Shown: positions 44,957 to 54,524, counted from the stretch's first letter. The stretch: DNA of 64,000 nucleotides from Planctomycetota bacterium (GCA_016712565.1 JADJQU010000033.1:62001-126000); one strand, 5' to 3'. Notes: generated from the sequence alone by a model not told the origin. Numbers and translations are program-made.

Positions 44957-46596
44957 CGCACCCCCGTGCCTGGTTGGCCGCCGGGGCCGTTCTGGGCCTC
45001 GCGGCGCTGCCCTGGGCGCCCTGTGCGAGCGGCCTGTCGCGCTCCGGCCTCTCGCTCGAGGAGCCCGACCTAGCCGAAGCCCTGGCCCGTGCCTTCCCCG
45101 CGGCCGACGCCTTCCCCAGGAAGGTCGCCACTTGGAACGAAGCCGAGCGCGCGAAGCTCGCGCCGAGGATGCGTTCCCGGGAGGCGCCCCGCCTGTGGTC
45201 CTATCGGGAAGCACGCCGTGGCGGCGAGCTTCTGGGACGCGCCGTGGTGGGGGACGTGATCGGCAAGACACTGCCGATCACCTGGCTCGTCGTGCTGGAG
45301 CCCGACAATCGCGTGCGCGCCGTGGAGATCCTGCACTACCGGGAGTCCCACGGAGGCGAAGTGCGCCGCGAGAAGTGGCGCGCGCAGTTCGTGGGCAAGC
45401 AGGTCGGCGACCCCTGGAAGCTCGGCGGCGACGTCCGGAACATCGCGGGTGCGACCCTCTCCTGTCGCGCCCTGCTGGACGCTGTCCACGACGTGGCCCT
45501 GCTGGCCGCCGAGGCCTTCCCCAGCGAGGCGCGACCCGCGCCCGCGCGCTCGAATTCCGGTGCTTCCCCCGGTGCTTCCCCCGGCCAGCGGCTCGACGGC
45601 GCCGCTCCTGACGCGGCCCGCGCCGCGACGGTGGGGCCCGTGGAGGCCCTCGCCCGCACCCAGCTCGTCATGGGGACCCTGTTGGAACTGCGAGCGGCGA
45701 GTTCGGACCGTGCCGCGTTCGACGCCGCGTGCGATGCCGCCTTCGCCCGTGTGGCGGAGCTGGAGGCGCGCTGGTCCGCCCTCCGCCCTGGCACGGAAAT
45801 CGCGCAACTCAACGCCGCCGAACCCGGCCTGTGGTGCCCCCTGGGCCCCTCCACCATGAAGCTGCTCCGGCGCGCACGGTCGATACGCCACGCGAGCGGC
45901 GGCGCCTTCACGGCCGAGGCGGGTTCCCTGGTGGAGCTCTGGCGCGCGGCTGCACGGGAAGGGCGTGAGCCCTCGCCCGCGGAGTTGGAGCAGGCCCGCG
46001 GGGCTGCCGCCGAGGGCGCCATCGAGCTGGATCCGGCGGGCCTGCGCGCCCGGCGCCTGCATCCCGCCGCGCGGGTCGATCTGGGCGCCATCGGCAAGGG
46101 AGCCGCCCTGGACGAAGTGGCGCTCCTCTTCCGCGAGCGCGGGATCCGGCGGGCACTGTTCGACTTCGGCGGTCAACTGCGCGCCCTCGAGGGCCCGTCG
46201 GAGGGCCGTGGCTGGCCCGTCTGGGTGCGCGATCCCCGGGATGGAGCACGCGGACCCCTGTGGGAGCTGGAACTGGAACGCGCCACGCTCGCCACCAGCG
46301 CCGACGACCAGCGCGGCCTTTCCTCCGCCGGCCGCGCGCTGAGCCACATCGTGGATCCGCGCAGCGGACGGCCGGCCAGCGCCCACTGGACCACCTGCGT
46401 GTTGGTGAGCGACGACGGGGCCCAGGAGGGGCGGGCCGGGGAACAGGCCGACGCCTGGTCCACGGCGCTGTTCGTGATGGAGCGCGGCGCTTGCGAGTCC
46501 GCGGCCAAGGCCCAGGGCTTCGCGCTGCTCGCACTGGACCCCGACGGGACGCTTTGGACGTCCGGAACTTTCCCCGGGCGTCCGTGCACGCCATGA
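44944..46596 (+). CDS. apbE: Fusion of FMN-binding domain and ApbE flavin transferase
   Basis: The product is 550 residues. A signal sequence (AWLAAGAVLGLAALPWA) is followed by an FMN-binding domain (about 90-190) of the NosR/RnfG type ending in IAGATLSCRALLDAV, where Ser173 is the expected covalent FMN site. After an Ala/Pro-rich linker (about 195-230), an ApbE domain follows (LVMGTLLELRA, ARVDLGAIGKGAALDE, FDFGGQLRALEG, LSHIVDPRSGRPAS, DAWSTALFVM). ApbE attaches FMN from FAD to that Ser/Thr, so the protein may flavinylate itself outside the membrane. It sits between a porin and a membrane His protein, pointing to extracytosolic electron transfer. Confidence 0.92.
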   Translation: MVPVAHPRAWLAAGAVLGLAALPWAPCASGLSRSGLSLEEPDLAEALARAFPAADAFPRKVATWNEAERAKLAPRMRSREAPRLWSYREARRGGELLGRAVVGDVIGKTLPITWLVVLEPDNRVRAVEILHYRESHGGEVRREKWRAQFVGKQVGDPWKLGGDVRNIAGATLSCRALLDAVHDVALLAAEAFPSEARPAPARSNSGASPGASPGQRLDGAAPDAARAATVGPVEALARTQLVMGTLLELRAASSDRAAFDAACDAAFARVAELEARWSALRPGTEIAQLNAAEPGLWCPLGPSTMKLLRRARSIRHASGGAFTAEAGSLVELWRAAAREGREPSPAELEQARGAAAEGAIELDPAGLRARRLHPAARVDLGAIGKGAALDEVALLFRERGIRRALFDFGGQLRALEGPSEGRGWPVWVRDPRDGARGPLWELELERATLATSADDQRGLSSAGRALSHIVDPRSGRPASAHWTTCVLVSDDGAQEGRAGEQADAWSTALFVMERGACESAAKAQGFALLALDPDGTLWTSGTFPGRPCTP

Positions 46597-47129
46597 CGCG
46601 CGGATTGCGGCTCGTGTTCCTGCTCGTCGCCTTGGTGTGCGCCCTCAGCGCGGCGGGTTTCCTGCTGTTGCGCCACGGGCTGGAACCCGCCGAGGGGCTG
46701 GCGGGGGAGTTCAGCGCCTACAACCACCCGGCCGAGCCCTGGTTCCTGGACGCGCACGTGGTGAGCGCGGTGGCCCTGACCTTGGTGCTCGGCATTGCCC
46801 TGGGCGTGCACGTGCTCCCCAGCCTCGCGACCGAGTCGCGGGCGCGGCGCAGCGGGCTCGGGCTCGCGATCTGGGCCGCGGTCATGGTGGCGAGCGGCGC
46901 TCTGTTGCCCGTGATCGCCGCCGAAGGGCCCCGACTCGCCCTGGTCTGGATCCACGGCCTCTCGGGTGCGTGCTTCGCCCTGTGGATTCCGGTCCATCTG
47001 GCGTGCGTGCGTCGCGCACGTCGCGCCCGGAACGGTCAGGGCGTTTCAACGCCCATCGGTGGGCGGCCTCCGCGCTCGCCGCGCGCGAAACCCCGCGCGC
47101 TGGTGGGCGCGCGACCGCCTTACTTCTGA
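46593..47129 (+). CDS. Four-helix membrane protein with paired histidines (DUF4405/cytochrome b-like)
   Basis: The product is 178 residues, overlapping the FMN/ApbE stop by ATGA. Four membrane helices are seen: LVFLLVALVCALSAAGFLLL, FLDAHVVSAVALTLVLGIAL, GLAIWAAVMVASGALLPVIA and HGLSGACFALWIPVHLACV. His55/His73 and His121/His135 sit in helices 2 and 4 in the spacing used to ligate b hemes. Such proteins pass quinol electrons to flavinylated domains on the outer face (family knowledge for DUF4405-type partners). The basic tail overlaps the convergent acyltransferase by 10 bases. Confidence 0.8.
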   Translation: MTRGLRLVFLLVALVCALSAAGFLLLRHGLEPAEGLAGEFSAYNHPAEPWFLDAHVVSAVALTLVLGIALGVHVLPSLATESRARRSGLGLAIWAAVMVASGALLPVIAAEGPRLALVWIHGLSGACFALWIPVHLACVRRARRARNGQGVSTPIGGRPPRSPRAKPRALVGARPPYF

Positions 47130-49063
47130 CGGGCGCCGGCGTCGGCGAGCGCGGCGGCAATCGCCTGCTCCAGCCGTGCTGACGCCAGGCGGGTGCCGAA
47201 GACCGTCAGGTGATCGTCGTCGAGATAGACGACCGAGTCGCCGTCGAGAACCAGCGCCTCGTCGTCCCTCTGGTAGAGATCGGCGAGTTCGAGGACGCGG
47301 CAATTGCGGTGCCCGGCGGCAGCACGTCGGGCACGCGCGCGACCCCGCTCCCAGCCCTCGACGTCGCCCAGGGGAAGGTACTGGCGCTCGCCCTGCCGCG
47401 GGGCGACCTTCAGGTAGCACAGGTACTGCAGCGCGTTGCGGTTGCCGATGGAGAGCTCGGGCGGCTGTTCCAGGATCAACACGGTCCCCGCATGTTGCTC
47501 CAGGAACTGAAGCAGATCCCGGGGCGCTCGGTCACTGGTCGCTGACCAGCGCGCGCAGAGGATCACCAGCGCGGGCTTCCAGCGCGCGAGGAACTCCAGG
47601 CGCGCAACATCGTAGCGGTACTTCTCCTGCGGGGTCAGGTACTCCACGCGCTGGGATTCCCCCGGCGGGATCTCGATGAAAGGCGAGATGGCGTTCATCG
47701 AATAGAACGCGGCGCGCACGCCCTGGCGCTCGGCCGCCTCGCGAATGGCCTCCGACCACATCGTGCCGTGGGAATCGCCCAGGACGACGATGTCGGGCGC
47801 GGCATCGCCGACGCCGGACTGGATGCCGCCCTCGAGGTAGGCGGTCGCGGAGGCCGTGCGCGGCGGCGCGTCGACGCCCGTGGAAACGCGTCGCATGTCG
47901 TCGTTCATCTCGCCGCGCGGCTTGAGGTCGTACTGCAGTCCGCACCAGCGCGGCGCTTGGAAGCCGGAGGTGTCGTAGCGGTGGTCGCCGGCCAGGAGCA
48001 GCGCCGCCAGCCCCAGGGTCGCGAGGTAGCCCGCGCCGATCCACGGGATCACTCCCGGCCGGCGTCGGGTGGGCTGCTCGACGAAGGTGTAGGAGAGCCA
48101 GGAGAGCGCGCCGATGCACGCGAGCTGGGCCAGATGCTCGCCGCCGCGGCCCAGGCTGCGCGCGAAGACCATCACCGGCCAGTGCCACAGGTAGATCGAG
48201 TAGGAGAGCTTGCCGACGGCCATCACCGGGGGCAGGCATAGGACCCGGTGGGCGAGACCCGTGCGAGCGAAGGCGATCGACAGGGCCGTGCCGAGGATCG
48301 AAATCGACAGTCCTCCGTCCATGCGCGGCAGGAGGAAACAGGAAATCACGATCATGCCCAGGCCCAGGAGGCCCAGGGGGGCGAGCTTGCGCGAGGCAGG
48401 CCCGAGGTCGTCCCGCTGGCGCAGCATCACCGCCAGGGCGGAGCCCGTGCCCAGTTCCCAGGCGCGCGTCGGCAGGAGGTAGAACGTCGCGACCTCGTGG
48501 TGGCTTTCGAGGCCCCAGAGGAAGGCGCCGAGGCTCACGAACACGACCGCCAGCATGGCCCCTTCGATCCAGGCGCGCCTGCGGCGGTAGAGGAGCCAGA
48601 CCGTGAGCGGGAACAGCACGTAGAACTGCTCCTCGACCGACAGGGACCAGGTGTGCAGGAACGGCGAGTTCTCGGCGTCCTCGCCCCAGTAGTCGCCGGA
48701 GGTCAGCCAGAAGTGAATGTTGGCGAAGGACCCCAGGGCGGCCAGCGCCTGGCGCGCGATCGGTGCCAGATCGCCCCGGAACAGGAAGGCCCAGGCGAAG
48801 GCGAGCGTCGCAGCCGTAACGAAGGACAGGGCGGGCAGGATGCGCCGCACGCGCCGCGCCCAGAAACCGCGCAACGTGAACTCGCCCGCGTCCAGTTCCG
48901 CGAGCACGATGGTCGTGATCAGGTAGCCCGAGATCACGAAAAAGACGTCGACCCCGATGTAGCCGCCGTCGATCCAGTCCAGCCCCAAGTGGAACAGGAC
49001 GATGGGCAGCACCGCGAAGGCGCGCAGCCCGTCGATCTCCGGGCGGTACTTCACGGCGGACAT
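47120..49063 (-). CDS. OafA/YrhL-type acyltransferase with C-terminal SGNH domain
   Basis: The product is 647 residues. The N-terminal ~350 are the acyltransferase-3 membrane domain: YRPEIDGLRAFAVLPIVLFH, GGYIGVDVFFVISGYLI, FWARRVRRILPAL, LHTWSLSVEEQFYVLFPL and SYSIYLWHWPVMVF. The C-terminal part is an SGNH domain with Ser431 in VVLGDSHGTMW and a LDDDHLTVFG block. It moves acyl groups (often acetyl) from the cytoplasmic side to surface polysaccharide or lipid. It is convergent with the electron-transfer operon. Confidence 0.95.
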   Translation of the reverse strand: MSAVKYRPEIDGLRAFAVLPIVLFHLGLDWIDGGYIGVDVFFVISGYLITTIVLAELDAGEFTLRGFWARRVRRILPALSFVTAATLAFAWAFLFRGDLAPIARQALAALGSFANIHFWLTSGDYWGEDAENSPFLHTWSLSVEEQFYVLFPLTVWLLYRRRRAWIEGAMLAVVFVSLGAFLWGLESHHEVATFYLLPTRAWELGTGSALAVMLRQRDDLGPASRKLAPLGLLGLGMIVISCFLLPRMDGGLSISILGTALSIAFARTGLAHRVLCLPPVMAVGKLSYSIYLWHWPVMVFARSLGRGGEHLAQLACIGALSWLSYTFVEQPTRRRPGVIPWIGAGYLATLGLAALLLAGDHRYDTSGFQAPRWCGLQYDLKPRGEMNDDMRRVSTGVDAPPRTASATAYLEGGIQSGVGDAAPDIVVLGDSHGTMWSEAIREAAERQGVRAAFYSMNAISPFIEIPPGESQRVEYLTPQEKYRYDVARLEFLARWKPALVILCARWSATSDRAPRDLLQFLEQHAGTVLILEQPPELSIGNRNALQYLCYLKVAPRQGERQYLPLGDVEGWERGRARARRAAAGHRNCRVLELADLYQRDDEALVLDGDSVVYLDDDHLTVFGTRLASARLEQAIAAALADAGARQK

Positions 49064-49212
49064 GGCGGCGGGGGCGGAGCGCGGACCGCCACAAGGGACG
49101 CTGGGGCTCTCGGGTCCAGCTTAGCGCACAGGCGGCTCTCCCGCTCGGCGCCTCTCCCGCAGGCCCTGAGGGCACGTCCTGGAACCTGTCGGGCCCCGTG
49201 GCCCCTCAGGTT

Positions 49213-50646
49213 CTAGGGCGTGCTCTCCGCGGGGCCCAGCGGCTCGAAGCGCGCCGTGAAGTGGCGCAGGTAGGGCGGTTCGTAGGAAAGCCGCATGCCG
49301 CGGATCGACGTGCGCTCGTCGGCCAGGGAGGCAAGCCCCTCGAGCACGTAGTCGAAATGGCTTTGCGTGTAGCTGCGGCGCGGGAAAGCGAGGCGCACCA
49401 GTTCCATGGCCGCGGGAATGAACTTGCCCGCCGTGAACTTGCCGAACATGGCCGAGCCGATCTCGCAGGAGCGCACGCCCTCGCGGCGGTAGAGCTCGCA
49501 CACCAGGGCCTGTCCGGGGAACTCGTGGGGCGGAATGTGCGGCAGGAACGCCTTGACGTCGATGTACACCGCGTGCCCGCCGGGGGGCTGCACGGTGGGG
49601 ATGCCGAGCCGATTCATGCCCTCCGCCATGTAGCGCGCCGTGGCCAGCCGGTATTCGAGGTAGCGCTCGTCGAGCACCTCCTCCAGGCCCACGGCCAGGG
49701 CCTCCAGATCGCGAGCGGCGAGGCCGCCGTAGGTGGGAAAGCCCTCGGTCAGGATCAACTGGCTGCGCAGCCGGTCGAGCCAGCGGTCCTCGCGCAGGGC
49801 GATGAAGCCTCCGATGTTCGAGAGGCCGTCCTTCTTCGCGCTCATCAGGCAGCCGTCGGCCTGGGCGAACGTCTCCAGGGCGATCTCGCGCGCGCTGGAG
49901 AGCGATCGGCCCGGCTCGCGAAGCTTGACGAAGTAGGAGTTCTCCGCGAAGCGGCAGGCATCCAGCAGGAACGGGATGCCGTGCCTGCGGTAGACCTCGG
50001 CCGCGCCGCGCACGTTGGCCAGCGACACCGGCTGTCCGCCGCCGGTGTTGTTCGTGATCGTCAGCATCCCCAGGGGGATGCGGCCCCGGTTCTCGGAGCA
50101 GAAGCGCTCCAGCCGCGCCAGGTCGATGTTGCCCTTGAACGGGTGCAGGTCGGCGGGGTCGCGGCCCTCGGCGATCACCAGGTCCACGGCCTCGGCGCCC
50201 AGTTGTTCGATGTTGGCGCGCGTGGTGTCGAAGTGGTTGTTGGAGGGCACCTTCATGCCCGGCTGCAGCAGGACCGAGAAGAGCAGGCGCTCCGCCGCGC
50301 GGCCCTGGTGGGTGGGGATCACGTGCTGGAAGCCCGTGACCGCGCGGACCACGCGCTCGAAGCGCTCGAAGCTCTGCGAGCCCGCGTAGCTCTCGTCGGC
50401 GACCATCATCGCTCCCCACTGGGCCGCGCTCATGGCGGTCGTGCCCGAGTCGGTCAGAAAGTCGAACGTGACCTCGCCCGCGGGGACCAGGAACAGGTTG
50501 TAGCCCGCGCGCTTGAGGTTCAGGGCCCGCTGCTCGGGCGTGCGCAAGGCCAAGGGCTCGACGACCTTGATCTTGAAGGGTTCGATGATCGTGCGGTGGC
50601 GGCCCGTCTTCGGTGACGGGCGATCGGGTCTCGGGTCGCTGCCCAT
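49213..50646 (-). CDS. tnaA: Tryptophanase-type beta-eliminating lyase
   Basis: The product is 477 residues from the ATG at 50646. PLP Lys272 is in MSAKKDGLSNIGG. The neighbourhood matches tryptophanase closely: NHFDTTRANIEQLGAEAVDL, PFKGNIDLARLE, GGQPVSLANVR, EGFPTYGGLAARDLEALAVG and LRHFTARFEP. The site that is Arg in tyrosine phenol-lyase (MERG) reads CEIGS here, favouring tryptophanase, although NIGGF after the Lys is phenol-lyase-like. It cleaves tryptophan to indole, pyruvate and ammonia in the cytosol. No tnaC leader or permease is adjacent. Confidence 0.9.
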   Translation of the reverse strand: MGSDPRPDRPSPKTGRHRTIIEPFKIKVVEPLALRTPEQRALNLKRAGYNLFLVPAGEVTFDFLTDSGTTAMSAAQWGAMMVADESYAGSQSFERFERVVRAVTGFQHVIPTHQGRAAERLLFSVLLQPGMKVPSNNHFDTTRANIEQLGAEAVDLVIAEGRDPADLHPFKGNIDLARLERFCSENRGRIPLGMLTITNNTGGGQPVSLANVRGAAEVYRRHGIPFLLDACRFAENSYFVKLREPGRSLSSAREIALETFAQADGCLMSAKKDGLSNIGGFIALREDRWLDRLRSQLILTEGFPTYGGLAARDLEALAVGLEEVLDERYLEYRLATARYMAEGMNRLGIPTVQPPGGHAVYIDVKAFLPHIPPHEFPGQALVCELYRREGVRSCEIGSAMFGKFTAGKFIPAAMELVRLAFPRRSYTQSHFDYVLEGLASLADERTSIRGMRLSYEPPYLRHFTARFEPLGPAESTP

Positions 50647-50840
50647 GGGGTTCCTCGTCGTTGGCTGGGGGGCCGGAGACTGGGATGATCCGCGTCGGTC
50701 TCCGGGTCGGGAAGTAGCCGAAGGGCGCAGCCCGTGGACCACGGCGTTCCCAGAACCCCCCAGGAATCCCGGCCCACGGTGTCAGAGGGCCCGGGGCCCC
50801 GGGGAATCCCGGAGCCGCTCTCCTGGCCCGTGCCGCGCGC

Positions 50841-51287
50841 CTAGCCCAGCACCACGATCGCCGAGGCGTTGAGCTCGTAGCCGTCGGCGGGCACGGCCAG
50901 GGGCTTGCCCGCCTCCACGGAGCGGTGCTCGATCTCCTCGGCCGTCATCGGCTTCTTGTGGTACGCGCCCTGGATCACCACGCGCTTTCCGGCGAGGTCC
51001 TTGGGGAAGGCGTACTTGCCGCCGCAGTCGGTGAACCACTTGACCATCACGGTCTTGCCGCCGTCCTCGACCTGCATCCAGCAGCCCGCGCTCTGGCACA
51101 CCGCGACCACCTTGGCCTCGACGAGGATCGTCTTCTCCAGGAAGGCCGGCGGGTTTTCGTCCACGGCCGCGTAGTGGACGATCGCGCGCGACACGACGGG
51201 TTCGCCGATGTGCAGGCCTTCCGGCAGTGCCGGTGTGGAGGCGCAGGCGGCGAGGAACAGGAGGGCGAAAACGCAATGCAGCTGCAT
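50841..51287 (-). CDS. DUF4920-family lipoprotein
   Basis: The product is 148 residues from the ATG at 51287, chosen because it has GGGAGA six bases upstream and starts the lipoprotein signal MQLHCVFALLFLAAC (Cys15). The mature part is a small OB-fold-like domain: VEAKVVAVCQSAGCWMQVEDGGK, VMVKWFTDCGGKYAFPKDLAGK and YHKKPMTAEEIEHRS. CQxxGCWM is the DUF4920 hallmark and may bind metal. Anchored in a membrane; function unknown. Confidence 0.85.
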   Translation of the reverse strand: MQLHCVFALLFLAACASTPALPEGLHIGEPVVSRAIVHYAAVDENPPAFLEKTILVEAKVVAVCQSAGCWMQVEDGGKTVMVKWFTDCGGKYAFPKDLAGKRVVIQGAYHKKPMTAEEIEHRSVEAGKPLAVPADGYELNASAIVVLG

Positions 51288-51396
51288 GGTGGAGTCTCCC
51301 ATGGGAAGGGGTGGCCCATCACGGTAGGCGCGGATCCGGCCCAGGCCCATGGGGCCTTGGGCGTAGCCCAGGGTGGAGAGCGGCCGACTCGCCGGC

Positions 51397-52077
51397 CTAT
51401 TCCTTCATGGCCTGGATGAAGGCGTCCGCCTCGGCGATGGACTTCTCCATGTCGGCCACCAGGGCGCCGACGTCGGTCTCGATCGTGGCCAGGTTCTTCT
51501 GCAGGGAGGCCACGGCCTTGGCGTTCAGGTTGTGCTTCAGGAAGGTCACGTGGTCCTTCAACTTGGTGAGCACCGGTTCCATCTTGCCCTCGGCGGCCTT
51601 CATGGCGCCGATCAGCTTGGCCGCGCGGACCTTGGTGTCGTCGAGCATCTCGCGACTCGAGCGCTTGAGCTCGGCGTCCTGCATGCCGTCGATCTCGCCG
51701 GCCCATTCCTTGAACAGGGCCTCGGACACGTCCTCGATGGCGCCGATGCGCTCCTTGACCTCGCTGACGGCCTCGTCGCTGGCCTCGTAGCGGTCCTTGA
51801 GCTTGCCGTAGACGCTCTCCAACTCGCCGCCCTCGAATCCCGCCACGGCCTTGAAGGCCTGGAGCGCGTCGACGATTTCCTTCTTCGCCTCCTGCTGGCT
51901 GTCTCGGCCCTCCTCGACGCGATCCACGAGGATGTCGCGCTTGTGCACGCCGAACTTCTCCATCGTCGCGTAGTAGGCGCTCTGGCAGGCGGGGAGCGCG
52001 GGTGCAGAGGCGAGGAGCAGGGCGCAGAACGCAAGGCGAGCGGCGCGGGAGGGAGAGAGAAGTCGTCGGCTGTGCAT
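51397..52077 (-). CDS. DUF2959-family lipoprotein, coiled coil
   Basis: The product is 226 residues. The signal ends in the lipobox LPAC (Cys31). The mature start AYYATMEKFGVHKRDILVDR and VEEGRDSQQEAKKEI is the DUF2959 signature. The remainder is heptad-rich helix (ELESVYGKLKDRYEASDEAV, EKMEPVLTKLKDHVTFLKHN), so it is probably an elongated helical bundle at the membrane. It lies 109 bases upstream of the DUF4920 gene on the same strand. Function not known. Confidence 0.88.
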   Translation of the reverse strand: MHSRRLLSPSRAARLAFCALLLASAPALPACQSAYYATMEKFGVHKRDILVDRVEEGRDSQQEAKKEIVDALQAFKAVAGFEGGELESVYGKLKDRYEASDEAVSEVKERIGAIEDVSEALFKEWAGEIDGMQDAELKRSSREMLDDTKVRAAKLIGAMKAAEGKMEPVLTKLKDHVTFLKHNLNAKAVASLQKNLATIETDVGALVADMEKSIAEADAFIQAMKE

Positions 52078-52204
52078 GGGAGTTCCGCTGGGATTCAGGG
52101 GGCGCGCACAGTCTAGCGACCGCGACGCTCGATGCCCCCAGGCGGGGAGCCGTTTCAGATTCGCGCGTCCCCCAGGTCCGCTGGAGCCCGCGCCATGGGG
52201 CGGG

Positions 52205-54082
52205 CTACTTGGCCGGTTTCAGCGCGCGTTCGAGGGCCTCGGCACCGCCGACCACGGGAAGCTCCAGGCTGCTGCCGCCCAGGTCCACGGAGAGTTGGGT
52301 GCCCGCCGGCGGCCAGAGCGTGAAGTCGCGATCGCTGGAGAAGATCATCAGGCCCAGGCGCTTGCCCGCGGGCAGGATCTGGTCGTCGGGCTGCAGGCTG
52401 AAGGTCACCTCGTAGAACTTGCCTGGCTGCAGCGGCGCGCCCCGGGTTTCGGATCCGTGGTTCTGGGGATCGGCCCAGCCGCGCGTCACGAGGTTCGCCT
52501 CGGTGCGCTTTTCCTCGCTCCAGGGCAGGGTCACCAGCCAGACCGACAGGTTGGCCGCCGGGCGGTCGCTGGCCAGCTTGAGCGTGATGCGCGGCGTCCC
52601 GGACAGGTGCAGCGGCGCGCTGAGGGTTTCCGTCGCGTACAGCAGCCGGTGCTTGGACTCGGCGGCCCGGGCCAGGGCTTCGCCGTCCTGCGCGACGTCG
52701 TCCACCAGGGTCTCCTTGGCCGTGTCCCCGCGTTCCGTCGTCAGCTCGCCCTGCTTCAGGCCGCCCCGCTTGAGGCGCAGGGTCACGGGCGCCGCGTCGG
52801 GATTGGGGTAGTCGGCATAGGCGGTCGGTTCGCCTCGCTTGCCGCCCTCGCGCACGATGTGGACGCGGGGATCCCGCTCCACGCCGTTGTCGACGCCGTA
52901 GAGATAGTGGGAGAACCAGCGGTTCATCGTGGCCAGGGGCGGCGGCCCGCCGTGGCCCCCGCGGTGCAGGTACAGCCCCGTGGGCACGCCCAGGTCCCGC
53001 AGGCCCGCGTAGATGCGGATGCTGTGCTCGGGCATCACGTTCCAGTCGCCGAGCCCGTGGGAAAGCAGCACCGCGCACTTCACCCCGGCCAGCGCCTGGA
53101 AGTAGTCGCGGCCCGCCCAGAATTCGCTGTAGTCGCCGCTGGAGCGGTCGGCGTGGGCGACGAGCAACTGGTCGCGCACGTTCTGATTGCACCAGTCGCG
53201 GCGCTCGAGCGGTCCGCTGTTGATGAAGTCGTACAGCACGTCCACGTCCTCGCCCATGTAGCCGCCCGGGTGACGGACCAATCCGTTGGAGCGGTAGTAG
53301 TGGTAGTACGACGTGTTCGGCGCGTCGGGCACGACGACCATCAGGCCCTCGACGCCCGTGGTGGCCGCCGCCAGCGAGAGGGTGCCGTTGTAGGAGGTGC
53401 CGGTCATTCCGACCTTGCCCGTGCACCAGCCGGCCTTCACCTCCTCGCCGCCGTCGGGCAGGGTGAAGCCCTTGGCGCGGCCGTTCAGCCAGTCGATCAC
53501 AGCCTTGGGCGCCTGCGATTCATTGGCGCCGCCAACCGTGGGGCAGCCCTCGGACAGGCCCGTGCCGGGCGAGGCCGAGTGCACGACCGCGAATCCGCGC
53601 GGCACCCAGGTGCTGATCAGGTCGTTCGACATCAGCGGCCGTTTCGATTCGAAGGGAATCGAAGGCATGGGCGTGCGCTTCGGCGGCTTGCCTCCGAGTT
53701 CCTGCTTGGGATCCCAGAAGTACTGCCGGTCGTCGGGGCCGGTGCCGGAGAAGTACGGCGAGGAGGAGTAGACCACGGCGACCTTGAGGCCCTCCGTGTC
53801 CGTCTGGCGCGGCCGCGTGACGTCCACGTGCAGGCGGTCGGGCTCGCCGTTGCCGTCGGAGTCGAAGGGCGCCTCGACCCACAGGTCGTGCTGGATCCAG
53901 AGCTTCGAGTCCTTGAAGCCCTCGACCACCTGCGCCTGGCCGTCTTCGAACACCGGCACCGCGCCCGGCGCGGGCGTCTTCTGGTCCTGGGCCGACGCGG
54001 GGAGGGCGGCCTGCACCAGCAGCAGGCCCATGGGCGACAGAACCTGGGGGGGGAGTGCGCGCGGGAAGGCGAATCGAGTCAT
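52205..54082 (-). CDS. Exported Xaa-Pro dipeptidyl-peptidase-like S15 hydrolase
   Basis: The product is 625 residues. A signal peptide (VLSPMGLLLVQAALPASAQ) precedes the S15 hydrolase domain: nucleophile Ser230 in GKVGMTGTSYNGTLSLAA, the Asp of HGLGDWNVMPEHS and the His of HRGGHGGPPP. The C-terminal jelly-roll domain (LHLSGTPRITLKLASDRPAA, GLMIFSSDRDFTLWPP) is typical of PepX and cocaine-esterase relatives. It releases X-Pro dipeptides or cleaves esters outside the cell. It is divergent from the subtilase, a plausible partner in protein degradation. Confidence 0.92.
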   Translation of the reverse strand: MTRFAFPRALPPQVLSPMGLLLVQAALPASAQDQKTPAPGAVPVFEDGQAQVVEGFKDSKLWIQHDLWVEAPFDSDGNGEPDRLHVDVTRPRQTDTEGLKVAVVYSSSPYFSGTGPDDRQYFWDPKQELGGKPPKRTPMPSIPFESKRPLMSNDLISTWVPRGFAVVHSASPGTGLSEGCPTVGGANESQAPKAVIDWLNGRAKGFTLPDGGEEVKAGWCTGKVGMTGTSYNGTLSLAAATTGVEGLMVVVPDAPNTSYYHYYRSNGLVRHPGGYMGEDVDVLYDFINSGPLERRDWCNQNVRDQLLVAHADRSSGDYSEFWAGRDYFQALAGVKCAVLLSHGLGDWNVMPEHSIRIYAGLRDLGVPTGLYLHRGGHGGPPPLATMNRWFSHYLYGVDNGVERDPRVHIVREGGKRGEPTAYADYPNPDAAPVTLRLKRGGLKQGELTTERGDTAKETLVDDVAQDGEALARAAESKHRLLYATETLSAPLHLSGTPRITLKLASDRPAANLSVWLVTLPWSEEKRTEANLVTRGWADPQNHGSETRGAPLQPGKFYEVTFSLQPDDQILPAGKRLGLMIFSSDRDFTLWPPAGTQLSVDLGGSSLELPVVGGAEALERALKPAK

Positions 54083-54524
54083 GGGCGGCGGTCGGCGACC
54101 CTGGTGGGAACGCGGCTCGGAGGGGGTCGTGCGGTTCGAGCGCGGAGGGGCAGGATAGCGGGGGGCCCCATGGGGTCCGTCGACCGCGGGTCGATTTCAC
54201 CCGCTCCCGACACGGGGCCATGGCGCGCTGGAGTTCGGGGCCTTCGCCGTCCCGCGACGGCTGCGCGGGCGAGCCCAGCTCGACGCGGTCCCCCGGACCC
54301 CGAGCAGGCCGCCCCGGGTCGGGGAAATGGCCCCGATGAGATCCGGGCAAACCCCGGTGCCCTGGGTGATTCACAGCCAGGACGATCATAACTATTTGCA
54401 GTCAAACAGGTTATGGAATTCAGGCGCATTCGGAGCCCGAGGCCGTGATCTCCGGCGGCCTCGGCATGCGTGTCCGAGTCAGGCGCCGCTCCCCGCGGCC
54501 CCGCTCAAACCCCCGGAGGCCCCC
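54083..54524. other. Divergent intergenic region between the S15 peptidase and the subtilase
   Basis: No gene is supported in these 442 bases. Around 54383-54420 there is the only AT-rich island nearby, containing CATAAC (54387-54392) and GTTATG (54410-54415) as an inverted repeat with a 17-base spacer. It is about 110 bases before the subtilase start and probably marks its promoter or an operator, but I cannot assign -35/-10 boxes with confidence. A GGAGG lies just ahead of the ATG at 54525. Confidence 0.5.

Noticed and set aside
49213..50646. Tyrosine phenol-lyase instead of tryptophanase
   Set aside because: The diagnostic Arg region (MERG) reads CEIGS and most long blocks match tryptophanase; only NIGGF after the PLP Lys is phenol-lyase-like.
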